The notes: a model not told the origin generated them from the sequence alone. DNA of 64,000 nt from Paludibacteraceae bacterium (GCA_017517845.1 JAFWXW010000009.1:81865-145864); one strand, 5' to 3'. Shown: positions 27,176 through 35,292, numbered from the stretch's first letter. Numbers and translations: made by a program.

Positions 27176-27706
27176 ATAAAACATCCTATACCAATCCTCA
27201 AATTGCTCCATATTCTGTTGTCCGTGCTTCGCAAGAGATGCTTTTACTCGTTCTATCGGTTTTTCTTCGCCTAGGTGTGTTTTAGAGAAGAATTTGTCGG
27301 CAAAGCAGATGATTTGTTCTTCTAATGAGATAGGGTAAAGCACTCTATCTAGTGGAAGAGGAAGATTTCTTTCTTTTATTGAAGTAGGGGTAAGACCACA
27401 ACCAGTGTGGCGTTCTGCTATTTTGGCATGTTCCTCAAGACCCTCTGCACGTAAGATTTCCGCACCCAAAATGCCGTGACAGATATATGGTTCAGTACCG
27501 AAACAATAAATCCCAGGAGCATTGCAACGCACCACACCTATATCGTGTAGTAGTGCGGCTTCTTCAAGAAACTTTAGGTCGATATTCCATTCTGGGTGAC
27601 GTAATGCAATTTCTTTGGCTTTGTCAGCTACACTCTCGCCATGACTTATTAGAATTTTAAGTAATTCTTCGTTGCCTGCACAATATTTTTCTAATAATTT
27701 TCTCAT
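27173..27706 (-). CDS. HD-domain hydrolase (HDIG type)
   Basis: The 177-residue protein has the HD metal-binding layout: an upstream His (H22, SHGESVADKA), ALLHDIG (His54-Asp55), a second His region (ICHGILGAEIL, about 75-85) and AERHTGCGLTP. This fits the small stand-alone HD hydrolases (phosphohydrolase on nucleotides or related phosphates). The substrate is not known. It is isolated between argS and a 300-base repeat region. Confidence 0.8.
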   Translation of the reverse strand: MRKLLEKYCAGNEELLKILISHGESVADKAKEIALRHPEWNIDLKFLEEAALLHDIGVVRCNAPGIYCFGTEPYICHGILGAEILRAEGLEEHAKIAERHTGCGLTPTSIKERNLPLPLDRVLYPISLEEQIICFADKFFSKTHLGEEKPIERVKASLAKHGQQNMEQFEDWYRMFY

Positions 27707-27725
27707 ATAATTACTCGCTATCGCT

Positions 27726-27837
27726 CGGTTGCACCCCTACGGGCGTGCCCTTGGGGGTGGAGCTCTTATACGGGCGTCGACGGGCTACGCCCTCTGACAC
27801 CTGCCTACAATTAAGATAAACCCTCTACGAGGGTTAA
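27726..27837 (+). repeat. R3 element, forward orientation
   Basis: The blocks are a GC-rich hairpin around GCACCCCTACGGGCGTGC, then ATACGGGCGTCGACGGGCTA with ACACCTGCCTA, then ACCCTCTACGAGGGTT. Order and spacing match the copy at 35069 and the inverse copy at 17331. Together with R4 and heptamers it fills the 300-base gene-free gap at 27707-28006. Confidence 0.75.
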
Positions 27838-27990
27838 ATTACTCACTACGCTCGTGATTAATGGCTGCATATTAGCTTCACTGAAGTTGCTCTCGTTCGG
27901 CATAATCAAAATAAATTTTGTTTTTGCTCTCACTTATTCGCAACATTCGGCAATGATTAAGCACCCTTCGACAAGTTCAGTGACCGCGTC
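27838..27990 (+). repeat. R4-related element, diverged
   Basis: ACTACGCTCGTGATTAATGG, then CTCTCGTTCGGCATAATC and TTTTTGCTCTCACTTATTCG resemble the R4 copies at 11461 and 35213, with extra sequence. The remainder is without ORF. It holds short palindromes but no recognisable gene. Confidence 0.55.
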
Positions 27991-28013
27991 AACTCCTCAC
28001 TCCTAACTAATTA
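27991..28013 (-). repeat. Heptamer array, inverted, about 3 units
   Basis: CTCCTCA and CTCCTAA units next to the stop codon of the protease gene; end of the R3-R4-heptamer composite. Confidence 0.8.
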
Positions 28014-29638
28014 ATCATTACCTCCAATGCTTTAGTTATAGTCTCATCTCTTGAGTTTAGTATAGGGTAGAACGCCTTGTCTCCAATGATATTTCTACAA
28101 ATATAAGCCTTTAGGATATTATTAATCTCATCTGCACATTCTGTTTGACCAGCAGTTTCAGATGTTAAGCCTTTGCTTTCTGCGTATTTATAAAACTGCA
28201 AATTGATGTTCTCCTTGTCTAGGTAGTCGCACAACTCATTGTAGTCTTTGAATTTCTTTAGAGTACTTCTGTTTTTATCTGAATATTGGAAGGCAAAACT
28301 ATAAATATAACCTTTGTTTTGTGCCTCTGTGTAATATGGAGTGTGACTTGTGGTATCCTGTGGAACAAAATAATCTGGCATAATACCGCCACCACCATAA
28401 ACTACACGTCCATTTTTTGTGTAATATTTAATGCTATCGCTTGCAACAATGCTATCAGAAGAGAAAAATTCACCATGTTCGTAGCGGTTCAAGATGTCTT
28501 TTTCGTATTCTTCCAAATTACCACCCTCGTATGGTTTTTGAATGCTTCTGCCAGATGGGGTATAATAATGAGCAATAGTAAGTCTCACCTCTGAACCATC
28601 TAATAGAGGCATTTGTTGTTGGACTAGTCCTTTCCCAAAGGATCTACGGCCAATAATAACACCACGATCTTGGTCTTGTATTGCACCAGCAAAAATTTCA
28701 CTTGCAGAAGCAGACCATTCGTTTATAAGAACGTAAACTTTAATATCCTTAAACATACCTTTGCCATTGGCAATGGCATCTTCTCTAGGATAACTTCTAC
28801 CTTCTGTATATACTATAAGTTCACCTTTTTCTAGAAATTCATTTATCATTTTTATGGCAGCGTGAAGATAACCACCAGAATTGTATCTTAGGTCTATCAT
28901 AAATTCTTCACAGCCCATTTTCTTTAATTTAGTAAGTTCTGTAACAAACTCATTATATGTGTTAGCCCCAAAACGACTAACTTTTATATAGCCGATTTTA
29001 GGAGTTATAGGGTAGGCAATATCTACACTATTGACAGGAATATCTCCACGAGTAATGGTAAAATAAAGAGTCTCTTTACTAGAGCTACGTTTGATACCTA
29101 CATTTACTTTGGTGTCTTTTTTACCCCTAAGAGTCTTTAAAACCTTATTATTATTTATATCCTTCCCAACAAAACTGCTGTCATTTACCTCTATGATGCG
29201 GTCGCCAGGTAGAATACCAACCTTTTCAGAAGGGCCACCACTAATCACATCAACCACCATAATGGTGTCGTTCTGAATATTAAACTGAACGCCAATGCCG
29301 CTGAAACTTCCTTCCAAATCATCATTAGCCATCTCTACTTCGTCTTTTGGCACATAGGTGCTATGTGGGTCTAGTTCTTCTAGAACCAATGGAATTATTT
29401 TTTCAGTCAGTTCCTCGGTTTTGATAGAATCCACATACATAGACTTAAGTAAGAACAACAAATAATTCAATTTATTAAAGTTGTTGCTACCCATAGGAAA
29501 AGTTGAAACCTGGGTATTACTAATCTCTGTATTAGAATTAAGTGAATTACTAGCCTGATTTTCTCTAGGGAGCATAACTCCTAAAGTAATTCCCAAAGCG
29601 AGTGCCAATGATGCTATGATAGGATATTTATTTTTCAT
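28007..29638 (-). CDS. S41-family C-terminal processing peptidase (CtpA/Prc type)
   Basis: The 543 residues start with a signal/anchor segment (5-23). A PDZ domain (about 105-190, with FSGIGVQF and GILPGDRI) precedes the S41 catalytic domain: the dyad is Ser in WSASASEIF (about 311) and Lys336 in SFGKGLVQ. A C-terminal extension of about 150 residues follows, as in Bacteroidales tail-specific proteases. It cleaves periplasmic proteins from the C-terminus. The start overlaps the dCMP deaminase gene by 11 bases, indicating one transcript. Confidence 0.92.
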   Translation of the reverse strand: MKNKYPIIASLALALGITLGVMLPRENQASNSLNSNTEISNTQVSTFPMGSNNFNKLNYLLFLLKSMYVDSIKTEELTEKIIPLVLEELDPHSTYVPKDEVEMANDDLEGSFSGIGVQFNIQNDTIMVVDVISGGPSEKVGILPGDRIIEVNDSSFVGKDINNNKVLKTLRGKKDTKVNVGIKRSSSKETLYFTITRGDIPVNSVDIAYPITPKIGYIKVSRFGANTYNEFVTELTKLKKMGCEEFMIDLRYNSGGYLHAAIKMINEFLEKGELIVYTEGRSYPREDAIANGKGMFKDIKVYVLINEWSASASEIFAGAIQDQDRGVIIGRRSFGKGLVQQQMPLLDGSEVRLTIAHYYTPSGRSIQKPYEGGNLEEYEKDILNRYEHGEFFSSDSIVASDSIKYYTKNGRVVYGGGGIMPDYFVPQDTTSHTPYYTEAQNKGYIYSFAFQYSDKNRSTLKKFKDYNELCDYLDKENINLQFYKYAESKGLTSETAGQTECADEINNILKAYICRNIIGDKAFYPILNSRDETITKALEVMIN

Positions 29639-30062
29639 CTTCTTTTAGTGGTAGGTGACAAACTTCCACTCCAGCTCTTTTTAATAAATCCAAACCATCA
29701 GTAACGTGATATTCTTCTGAATATACCACACGCACAATGCCTGCTTGGATAATAAGTTTAGAACATTCTATACAAGGTGAAGTGGTTACATAAATAGTTG
29801 CTCCATCACTATTGTTGTGAGAACGAGCTACTTTGGTTATTGCGTTAGCCTCTGCGTGCAGAACGTATGGTTTAGTCTTGAAATTATCATCTTCACAGAT
29901 ATTCTCAAAACCACAAGGAGTGCCATTGAAACCATCAGAAATTATCATTCTGTCTTTCACTAAGATTGCACCCACTTGTCTGCGTTCACAGTATGAGTTC
30001 TCTGCCCATACGTATGCCATACGCATGTATCTTTTGTCTATTTTTTCTTGTTTTTCGTCCAT
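29628..30062 (-). CDS. Deoxycytidylate (dCMP) deaminase family protein
   Basis: The 144 residues match zinc-dependent dCMP deaminases (ComEB-like): HAEAN with His69 and Glu71, and PCIEC with Cys97 and Cys100 as zinc ligands, plus NGTPCGF near 46-52 for substrate binding. The enzyme makes dUMP for thymidylate synthesis. It overlaps the protease downstream by 11 bases and shares one base with the antiporter upstream, so all three are an operon. Confidence 0.9.
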   Translation of the reverse strand: MDEKQEKIDKRYMRMAYVWAENSYCERRQVGAILVKDRMIISDGFNGTPCGFENICEDDNFKTKPYVLHAEANAITKVARSHNNSDGATIYVTTSPCIECSKLIIQAGIVRVVYSEEYHVTDGLDLLKRAGVEVCHLPLKEDEK

Positions 30063-31051
30063 TATTGTAAAAGTAGAATTACGTATGCTGCGTAAGACGC
30101 TAACATTATAAATCCAGAAAATCTACTCAATGTAGAGTAATTTTTATTATCAATAGATTTATTTTTATTAATTATATTTCTAAATGGGATAACAGATAAT
30201 GCCAACATTGCTGCAAAAATAATCATCCAGCAGAAGTCATAATTGAATGTGCTGAAATCGAAATTTTGAATAGGTGTGATAATAGCAGAAGCACCAATAA
30301 CGAATAAAATATTAAAGATATTTGAACCAACTACGTTACCTATGGCAATATCATTTTCTTTTCTAATAGCCGCCATAATGGAAGTGGCAAGTTCTGGAAC
30401 ACTAGTGCCAAATGCAACTACAGTAACAGAAATAATTCTTTCTGAAACTCCGAAGTATTTAGCAATCTCAATGGCTGATTCTATAAGTAGATTTGCACCG
30501 ATAGTTAATGCCCCGCATGATGCTATAATCATTAAAACAGCACTAATCATTTTCATCTCAGGTTTTGTATCAGTATCTTCAACTTTTGTGTCTTCTTGTT
30601 TAATTTCTTTCTTTCCTTTGTAAATAGAATATGATACGAATGCAATGATTATAGATATCAATAATATTCCTTCGCATCGACTGATTAAGTTGTCTTGTGT
30701 GATGATATAAAATAATAGCGAACAGAAAATCATAAATGGAATATCCATTTTTACTGATGTTCTATTTACTGCCATTGGAAGGATTAAAGCAGTTAAGCCA
30801 AGTATAAGACCTATGTTTGCGATATTAGAACCAACAACATTCCCCAAGCTAATCTCTGGGTGACCTTGTAGAGCAGATTGACAAGAAACTATAAATTCTG
30901 GAGAAGAAGTGCCAAATGCCACTATAGTCATACCAATAATAAGTGAAGGAACTTTAAAGCGTTTAGCAATTGCTACGCCTCCTTTTACTAAATAGTCGCC
31001 ACCTACTATAAGAAGTGCTAGTCCTGCGATTAAGTATAAATACGTTAACAT
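30062..31051 (-). CDS. CaCA-family calcium/sodium antiporter (YrbG-like)
   Basis: The 329 residues contain two homologous halves, each with the CaCA alpha repeat: GTSSPEFIVS...GNVVGSNIANI (about 48-83) and GTSVPELATS...GNVVGSNIFNI (about 212-247). About ten membrane segments flank a central acidic loop (KQEDTKVEDTDTKPE). It exchanges Ca2+ for Na+ or H+ in the inner membrane. It is divergent from apbE and heads the operon with dCMP deaminase and the protease. Confidence 0.9.
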   Translation of the reverse strand: MLTYLYLIAGLALLIVGGDYLVKGGVAIAKRFKVPSLIIGMTIVAFGTSSPEFIVSCQSALQGHPEISLGNVVGSNIANIGLILGLTALILPMAVNRTSVKMDIPFMIFCSLLFYIITQDNLISRCEGILLISIIIAFVSYSIYKGKKEIKQEDTKVEDTDTKPEMKMISAVLMIIASCGALTIGANLLIESAIEIAKYFGVSERIISVTVVAFGTSVPELATSIMAAIRKENDIAIGNVVGSNIFNILFVIGASAIITPIQNFDFSTFNYDFCWMIIFAAMLALSVIPFRNIINKNKSIDNKNYSTLSRFSGFIMLASYAAYVILLLQ

Positions 31052-31113
31052 GTATATATTGATTATGATTAATCATTATTGTAGGGACAATGAGTGCATT
31101 GTCCGTTATAATC

Positions 31114-31145
31114 TTGCAAAGTTAACTATTTTTTGTGTACCTTTG
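31114..31145 (+). promoter_or_regulatory. apbE promoter (TTG-N21-TACCTTTG)
   Basis: TTG at 31114-31116 and TACCTTTG at 31138-31145 are spaced by 21 bases, 21 bases before the apbE ATG. This decides the start at 31167 over upstream in-frame codons. Confidence 0.7.
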
Positions 31146-31166
31146 CTAAAAAAATATACAAAAAAA

Positions 31167-32084
31167 ATGAAAAGACTATTTTTAGCAACACTTATAATTC
31201 TCACTCTTGCTTCTTGCCATAAAAGAGCAGAATACAAAAAATCTGCAGGCAAGATTTTTGGCACTTATTATGCCATTACATATCAGTCTTCAGAAGACCT
31301 TTCTATGGGAATGAAAGAGGTAATGGACAATGTAAACAATTCACTTTCCACTTTTAATAAAAATTCAGTGATTTCTAAGATTAATTCTAATGAAGATGTA
31401 GTCTTGGATTCATTGTTTATCAATATGTTTACCAAGGCTATGGAGATTTCAGAATTAACAGAAGGGGCTTTTGATATTACTGTTGCACCTCTGGTAAACG
31501 CGTGGGGTTTTGGGTTTAAACCAAATGAAGAAAAGCAATGGTTGTCTGCTGCCGAGGTGGATAGTATAAAACAGTTTGTAGGATATAAAAAGGTGTGGAT
31601 AGAAGGTGAGAAGGTTGTGAAATCAGACCCACGTGTTCAGTTGGATGCTTCTGCTATAGCCAAAGGTTATGGTTGTGATTTGGTTGCAGAGTATTTGCGT
31701 GCTATGGGGTGTGAAAATTTTATGGTAGATATAGGTGGAGAATTAGTTATTTCTGGGGTTAATCCCAATGGCAAAAAATGGAGAGTGGGAGTGAGCAAAC
31801 CAGAAAATACTACAGAAAACAACGTGGTTGAAGTGCTTGAAGTAACAGATTGTGCCGTGGCAACATCTGGCAACTACAGACAGTTTTACCAAACAGAAGA
31901 CGGAATGGTAGGTCACACTATAGACCCTCGCACAGGTCGTCCTGCTGTGAATAATATTCTTAGTGCCACTATCATTGCTCCCACTTGTATGGAAGCTGAT
32001 GCCCTTGCCACTGCCGCCATGGTAGTGTCAGATTCTCTTGTGATTAGCTCTTGGGGAAGAGAGAGTAGGTTGATTTACAAATAA
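31167..32084 (+). CDS. apbE: FAD:protein FMN transferase ApbE
   Basis: ApbE transfers FMN from FAD to a Thr in target proteins, such as RnfG and NqrC. From ATG 31167 the protein has 305 residues and a lipoprotein signal (LTLASC, lipidated Cys at about 16). Family features include GTYYAITY, STFNKNSVISKIN, TVAPLVNAWGFG, DASAIAKGYGCDLVA and DIGGELVISG, then HTIDPRTGRP and the metal-site region ADALATAAMV. It acts in the periplasm. Rnf genes lie 4 kb away on the other strand and are the likely clients. Confidence 0.94.
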   Translation: MKRLFLATLIILTLASCHKRAEYKKSAGKIFGTYYAITYQSSEDLSMGMKEVMDNVNNSLSTFNKNSVISKINSNEDVVLDSLFINMFTKAMEISELTEGAFDITVAPLVNAWGFGFKPNEEKQWLSAAEVDSIKQFVGYKKVWIEGEKVVKSDPRVQLDASAIAKGYGCDLVAEYLRAMGCENFMVDIGGELVISGVNPNGKKWRVGVSKPENTTENNVVEVLEVTDCAVATSGNYRQFYQTEDGMVGHTIDPRTGRPAVNNILSATIIAPTCMEADALATAAMVVSDSLVISSWGRESRLIYK

Positions 32085-32117
32085 ATCGTTGATTGAAAGA
32101 AAAATACCATAATTCTA

Positions 32118-32147
32118 TTGTTATTTTCTAAAATTATTGTACCTTTG
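32118..32147 (+). promoter_or_regulatory. Promoter of the orphan RNA (TTG-N19-TACCTTTG)
   Basis: TTG at 32118-32120, a 19-base spacer and TACCTTTG at 32140-32147 form a textbook Bacteroidota promoter. No start codon with a usable ORF follows on this strand. Confidence 0.75.
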
Positions 32148-32151
32148 CAGT

Positions 32152-32297
32152 GGATAGTTAGACGCAAAACTCTCGGATAGTTCGATTCGTGCAGAAATCC
32201 CCGCCCGCGATGTGGTCCACCTCTAATATGGTTAAAACAGAGTTGCGCAAATCTGGGGTAGAAATATAAAGGCAGTTGATTTTCAACTGTCTTTTTT
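32152..32297 (+). ncRNA. Orphan structured RNA, about 145 nt, family not recognised
   Basis: A strong promoter (32118-32147) and a good terminator (32271-32297) bracket about 145 bases with no open frame. Structure seen by eye: a long-range helix of C32163-C32165 and A32168-T32173 with A32239-G32247 (9 bp, AA bulge), a hairpin CGGAT(32174-32178)/ATTCG(32185-32189), and GTGG/CCAC near 32212-32220. It is more GC-rich than the flanks. Size and an extended rod would be compatible with a 6S-like RNA, but no conserved motif proves it. It lacks the SRP RNA tetraloop motif and is too short for RNase P or tmRNA. Confidence 0.65.
32271..32297 (+). terminator. Terminator of the orphan RNA
   Basis: GGCAGTTGA/TCAACTGTC (9 bp, one G-U) with loop TTT and six T. 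The stop codon of the opposing small gene (32283-32285) lies in the stem. Confidence 0.88.
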
Positions 32298-32681
32298 CGT
32301 TATACAATAGTGAACATACTTTTTGTTTCTTCGTTGTCCAACAATAATCTTTACACAACCAATGTCTTTAAGTTCTGCTGAGAGTTCTACAATCTCATTA
32401 AAACGCATTTTAATTTGTTTTTTAGAATGAGGTTTGTCTCTACGGATATACGCTGCATTACTTATTGCTTTAGTTACATTAAGTGCTGCTAGAGTAGATT
32501 CATACTTTTTAGAAGCATGAGTTGCGGTTTCTTCTATGGAATAGAAATCGAAATGTACTAGTTGATTTTTTAGGGCTTTGCAACGAACAGAACTGCCTAT
32601 TAAATGTTGAAGTTTATCTATAATAATAGCTCTACGCTCGTAAACTTCTTCCTTTGAAATTCCTTTTGGTATTTTTATCAT
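32283..32681 (-). CDS. Orphan 132-residue basic protein, function unknown
   Basis: I do not recognise this protein with confidence. It is basic and mixed alpha/beta: an N-terminal helix (SKEEVYERRAIIIDKLQHLI, residues 9-28), a middle section with FDFYSIEETATHASKKY, and a C-terminal section (SNAAYIRRDKPHSKKQIK, then GCVKIIVGQRRNKKYVHYCI). The last part is reminiscent of RelE-like or PBECR-type domains attached to large phage and conjugative proteins; that is a weak, from-memory resemblance. It has its own promoter, is convergent with the orphan RNA and has no operon partner. The stop lies in the RNA terminator. Confidence 0.7.
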   Translation of the reverse strand: MIKIPKGISKEEVYERRAIIIDKLQHLIGSSVRCKALKNQLVHFDFYSIEETATHASKKYESTLAALNVTKAISNAAYIRRDKPHSKKQIKMRFNEIVELSAELKDIGCVKIIVGQRRNKKYVHYCITKKDS

Positions 32682-32730
32682 TGACTAAGAAATGATGGGT
32701 TAATAAAAAAGTGAATAAAATATTGATACA

Positions 32731-32761
32731 CAAAGGTATACAATTTATTCTTTGTGTGCAA
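32731..32761 (-). promoter_or_regulatory. Promoter of the 132-residue gene (TTG-N20-TACCTTTG, minus strand)
   Basis: On the minus strand TTG (32761-32759) and TACCTTTG (32738-32731) are 20 bases apart, about 50 bases before the ATG at 32681. Confidence 0.72.
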
Positions 32762-32790
32762 GTAATATCTGGTTAAGTTTATTTAGTTTA

Positions 32791-33696
32791 CTATTTATTG
32801 TTTTTTAAGTAATCTAGAGCTTCCGTTGCTTGTTGTGATATTTGGGGGTCCCTAGATTTCTTTACCATCTTGTAATACTTTTTAGCGTTTTTATAATCAC
32901 CCAATGTTTCATATAGATATGCAACATTGAAGACTACTAAATAGTCGTTAGGAGTGTTTTTAAGAATGTTTAAATATGAGTTTAAAGCTCCTTGTATATC
33001 TCCATTATTGTATAATATAGCAGCCTTATCTGCTAAATACATAGTGTTATTTGGGTAAATTTCTAGTGCTATATCTGTTAATTGTTCTGCAAATAAGGTT
33101 TGTCCTGCATCTAAAAATGCAACAATATAATGTTGTGTTGAATTAATAATAGTAGTATCAGCTTCAATTCCTAAAGGTTTATTTAGAGTCCAATCCCAAT
33201 TACCTTTGTTCTTTTTGTGTTGTATAAAGATTTTTTCTAATGTATTAAAACATTCTTTGTACGAATCAGAATAATTAAATAATAATTTTGCTTTGCCATA
33301 GTAAAAATCTAATCTATTAGGATATAGTGCTATACCTTCATCAATTTTATCATATCCTTTTTGTAACAAAGCTTCATCGTAGTTCATGTTAGAAATAAAA
33401 TAGCCAACTGTATTTCCAGTTGAATCTGTGATGGCTAACGATTCTTTTTCTGGAGTTTCTTTTGTAAAAGATACAATCTCTTTCTCTGATTCATAAAAAT
33501 AGTAATTTAACCATAAAGCATATATTTCTGCTTGTTTAGGTTCTGTATTTTCCCAATTTTCTAAATAAACTTTTAATGAATCTTGTTTGCCTTGTTGTAA
33601 TAATTCTACAGCTTTGGTATATTGTGTAGGTTCTTGGGCATTACATGTTATGATTGAAGAAATGAAAAATAGAATGACTAAAGTTAGATTTTTCAT
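32791..33696 (-). CDS. Secreted TPR protein
   Basis: The 301-residue protein has a signal peptide cleaved near NAQ (residue 21). The mature part shows TPR-like helical pairs, most clearly at about 205-290 (IALEIYPNNTMYLADKAAIL, GALNSYLNILKNTPNDYLVV, LGDYKNAKKYYKMVKKS). The middle part resembles the TPR proteins of Bacteroidales that count N. It is probably periplasmic. No enzyme motif is seen and no function is assigned. It lies 17 bases after the MBL-fold gene, so they are probably co-transcribed. Confidence 0.75.
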   Translation of the reverse strand: MKNLTLVILFFISSIITCNAQEPTQYTKAVELLQQGKQDSLKVYLENWENTEPKQAEIYALWLNYYFYESEKEIVSFTKETPEKESLAITDSTGNTVGYFISNMNYDEALLQKGYDKIDEGIALYPNRLDFYYGKAKLLFNYSDSYKECFNTLEKIFIQHKKNKGNWDWTLNKPLGIEADTTIINSTQHYIVAFLDAGQTLFAEQLTDIALEIYPNNTMYLADKAAILYNNGDIQGALNSYLNILKNTPNDYLVVFNVAYLYETLGDYKNAKKYYKMVKKSRDPQISQQATEALDYLKNNK

Positions 33697-33713
33697 GGTT
33701 TTATATTATTCTT

Positions 33714-34352
33714 TTACAAGTACGGATTGTAGATTTTTTCTTCGGCGATGGTGGTAGAAGGACCGTGACCAGGGTAAACAATTGTGTTTTCTGGTAGGGT
33801 CATGATTTTCTTTGTAAGTGATGAAATAAGCGTGCTGTAATCGCCTCCAGGAAGGTCTGTTCTGCCAATGCTTCCTTTGAATAGGCTATCGCCAATGATT
33901 AAAACACCGTCTTTTTCGTTGTAGAAACCAATTCCGCCTGCGCTGTGTCCTGGTACAGAGATTACTTGCAGCTGAGTTTCGCCAAATTTTACCACATCGC
34001 CGTCGTTTAGGTAAGATTTAAGCCCTTGTATATCACCATGATATGGAATGCCAAATACTTCGGCGTATGATTTCATCATAGCAAGGTTTTTCTCTTCCAA
34101 CTGGTTGGCTTCTGCCTTCAAACCAAAACGTTTATACAAAAAATCATTACCAAAACAGTGGTCTAGGTGCATGTGGGTATTTAGTATGCGAGTAAGTTTC
34201 AATCCTTCTGTTTCCAAATATTTACAAAATTCCTCTTCTTCGTAGTCGAAAAGAAATCCAGCATCTACCACCACACACTCTTTAGACTCTTCGTCTATTA
34301 GCAGGTATGTGTTTTCTTGAAGCGGGTTGGTTATAAATGTTTTGATTTTCAT
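33714..34352 (-). CDS. MBL-fold metallohydrolase (glyoxalase II-like)
   Basis: The 212 residues have the full metal site: HMHLDHCFG (THxHxDH motif, about 60-67), His in VPGHSAGGI (about 134), Asp in IGDSLFKGSIGR (about 153) and His in YPGHGPST (about 195). The short length without the glyoxalase II C-terminal domain matches the YcbL-like group, which may hydrolyse thioesters such as S-lactoylglutathione or related compounds. The cytoplasmic substrate is not proven. Confidence 0.88.
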   Translation of the reverse strand: MKIKTFITNPLQENTYLLIDEESKECVVVDAGFLFDYEEEEFCKYLETEGLKLTRILNTHMHLDHCFGNDFLYKRFGLKAEANQLEEKNLAMMKSYAEVFGIPYHGDIQGLKSYLNDGDVVKFGETQLQVISVPGHSAGGIGFYNEKDGVLIIGDSLFKGSIGRTDLPGGDYSTLISSLTKKIMTLPENTIVYPGHGPSTTIAEEKIYNPYL

Positions 34353-34370
34353 GTTGGTAATTATAATGTT

Positions 34371-34433
34371 ACACCCTCGCTTTGCTCGGGTGCGTGGCTT
34401 TAACTCCTAATTCCTAATTCCTAATTCCTAATT
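34371..34433 (-). repeat. Small hairpin followed by an inverted heptamer array
   Basis: CACCCTCGCTTTGCTCGGGTG (hairpin) is followed by CTCCTAA and three TTCCTAA units at 34402-34433, touching the rsmG stop. The hairpin resembles the first block of R3. Confidence 0.75.
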
Positions 34434-35055
34434 ACCTTAGTGGTAGATATACTGCTTTTTTGGTTTTGAAGTATTCTTCTGAATAGAACTCTGTAAGTTC
34501 GTACACAGAGGCTAGTTTTTTGTATGGCTTAAGTTCTTCTGTCATTTCACCACCTTTTAGGCAGATAAGGCCGTTTGGAAGGGCGTTTCGGTCGGTTTTG
34601 CTAATGTTTTTCTTGCAAACTTTTACAAGGTCTGTCAAGTTCATGGCAGCACGGCTCACTGCAAAGTCATAAAGTCCTTTTTCGTTTTCCATACGATCGT
34701 TTACGAATGTAACATTCTTTAGACCAATTGCATTTGCTACTTCTGATGCAACCTTAATCTTTTTGCCAACTGAGTCGAGTAGGGTAAACTCGCAGTTTGG
34801 GAAAAGTATAGCAAGTGGAATACCAGGGAAACCACCACCTGTGCCTATGTCTATGATTTTGCTTCCGTCTTGGAATGGCAAAATTTTGCCAATCACCATG
34901 CTGTGTAGCACGTGATGAAGGTATAGTTTGTCAATGTCTTTGCGAGAAATAACATTGATTTTTGAATTCCAATCTGTGTATAGAGCCTCCAATTGTTTAA
35001 ATTGTGAGATTTGTTCCTCACTCAGCCCTTTGAAATATTTTAATATGTTTTCCAT
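34432..35055 (-). CDS. rsmG: 16S rRNA (guanine527-N7)-methyltransferase RsmG
   Basis: RsmG methylates G527 of 16S rRNA with SAM. I use ATG 35055 (MENILKYFKG), giving 207 residues, the usual size. The SAM motif is IDIGTGGGFPGIPLAI (about 68-83), preceded by NVISRKD and LHHVLHSM, and followed by DFAVSRAAMNL with the typical SRA motif. The stop codon touches a heptamer array. The start lies 14 bases from an R3 element. The call is secure. Confidence 0.94.
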   Translation of the reverse strand: MENILKYFKGLSEEQISQFKQLEALYTDWNSKINVISRKDIDKLYLHHVLHSMVIGKILPFQDGSKIIDIGTGGGFPGIPLAILFPNCEFTLLDSVGKKIKVASEVANAIGLKNVTFVNDRMENEKGLYDFAVSRAAMNLTDLVKVCKKNISKTDRNALPNGLICLKGGEMTEELKPYKKLASVYELTEFYSEEYFKTKKAVYLPLR

Positions 35056-35068
35056 TGCTTTTTTATTT

Positions 35069-35183
35069 AGACGCACCCCTCTACGGGGGTGCCAAATATT
35101 CTCATTATTAATACAGGCATCGCCGGGCTATGCCCTCTGATACCTGCCTACAAAAAAGACAGACCCCTACGGGGTCAGAATTA
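35069..35183 (+). repeat. R3 element, forward orientation
   Basis: GCACCCCTCTACGGGGGTGC forms the first hairpin, CAGGCATCGCCGGGCTATGC with ATACCTGCCTAC the second, and GACCCCTACGGGGTC the third. This is the best-preserved copy of R3 and lies between rnfA and rsmG. Confidence 0.78.
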
Positions 35184-35212
35184 AGTGATGTACATTCTCA
35201 CTCCTAATTATT

Positions 35213-35291
35213 CGGTGCTTCACACCTCATGATTGCTGGCTGCGCTCGGCATAACTTAAGCAAGCTTAGTTCTGCTCTCACTTGCACAGCA
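35213..35291 (+). repeat. R4 element
   Basis: The copy contains GATTGCTGGCTGCGCTCGGC, AACTTAAGCAAGCTTAGTTC and CACTTGCACAGCAATTCC. It aligns along its length with the copy inside the FKBP-like gene (11461-11537), including the junction with heptamers. Confidence 0.8.
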
Positions 35292-35292
35292 A

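Noticed and set aside
32158-32358. 66-residue minus-strand ORF over the orphan RNA
   Set aside because: It overlaps both the RNA and the end of the 132-residue gene in another frame, has no start context and looks like noise.
32283-32681. Type III toxin-antitoxin (RNA antitoxin with toxin gene)
   Set aside because: The RNA is on the opposite strand, lacks tandem repeats and does not precede the gene, so it does not match that arrangement.
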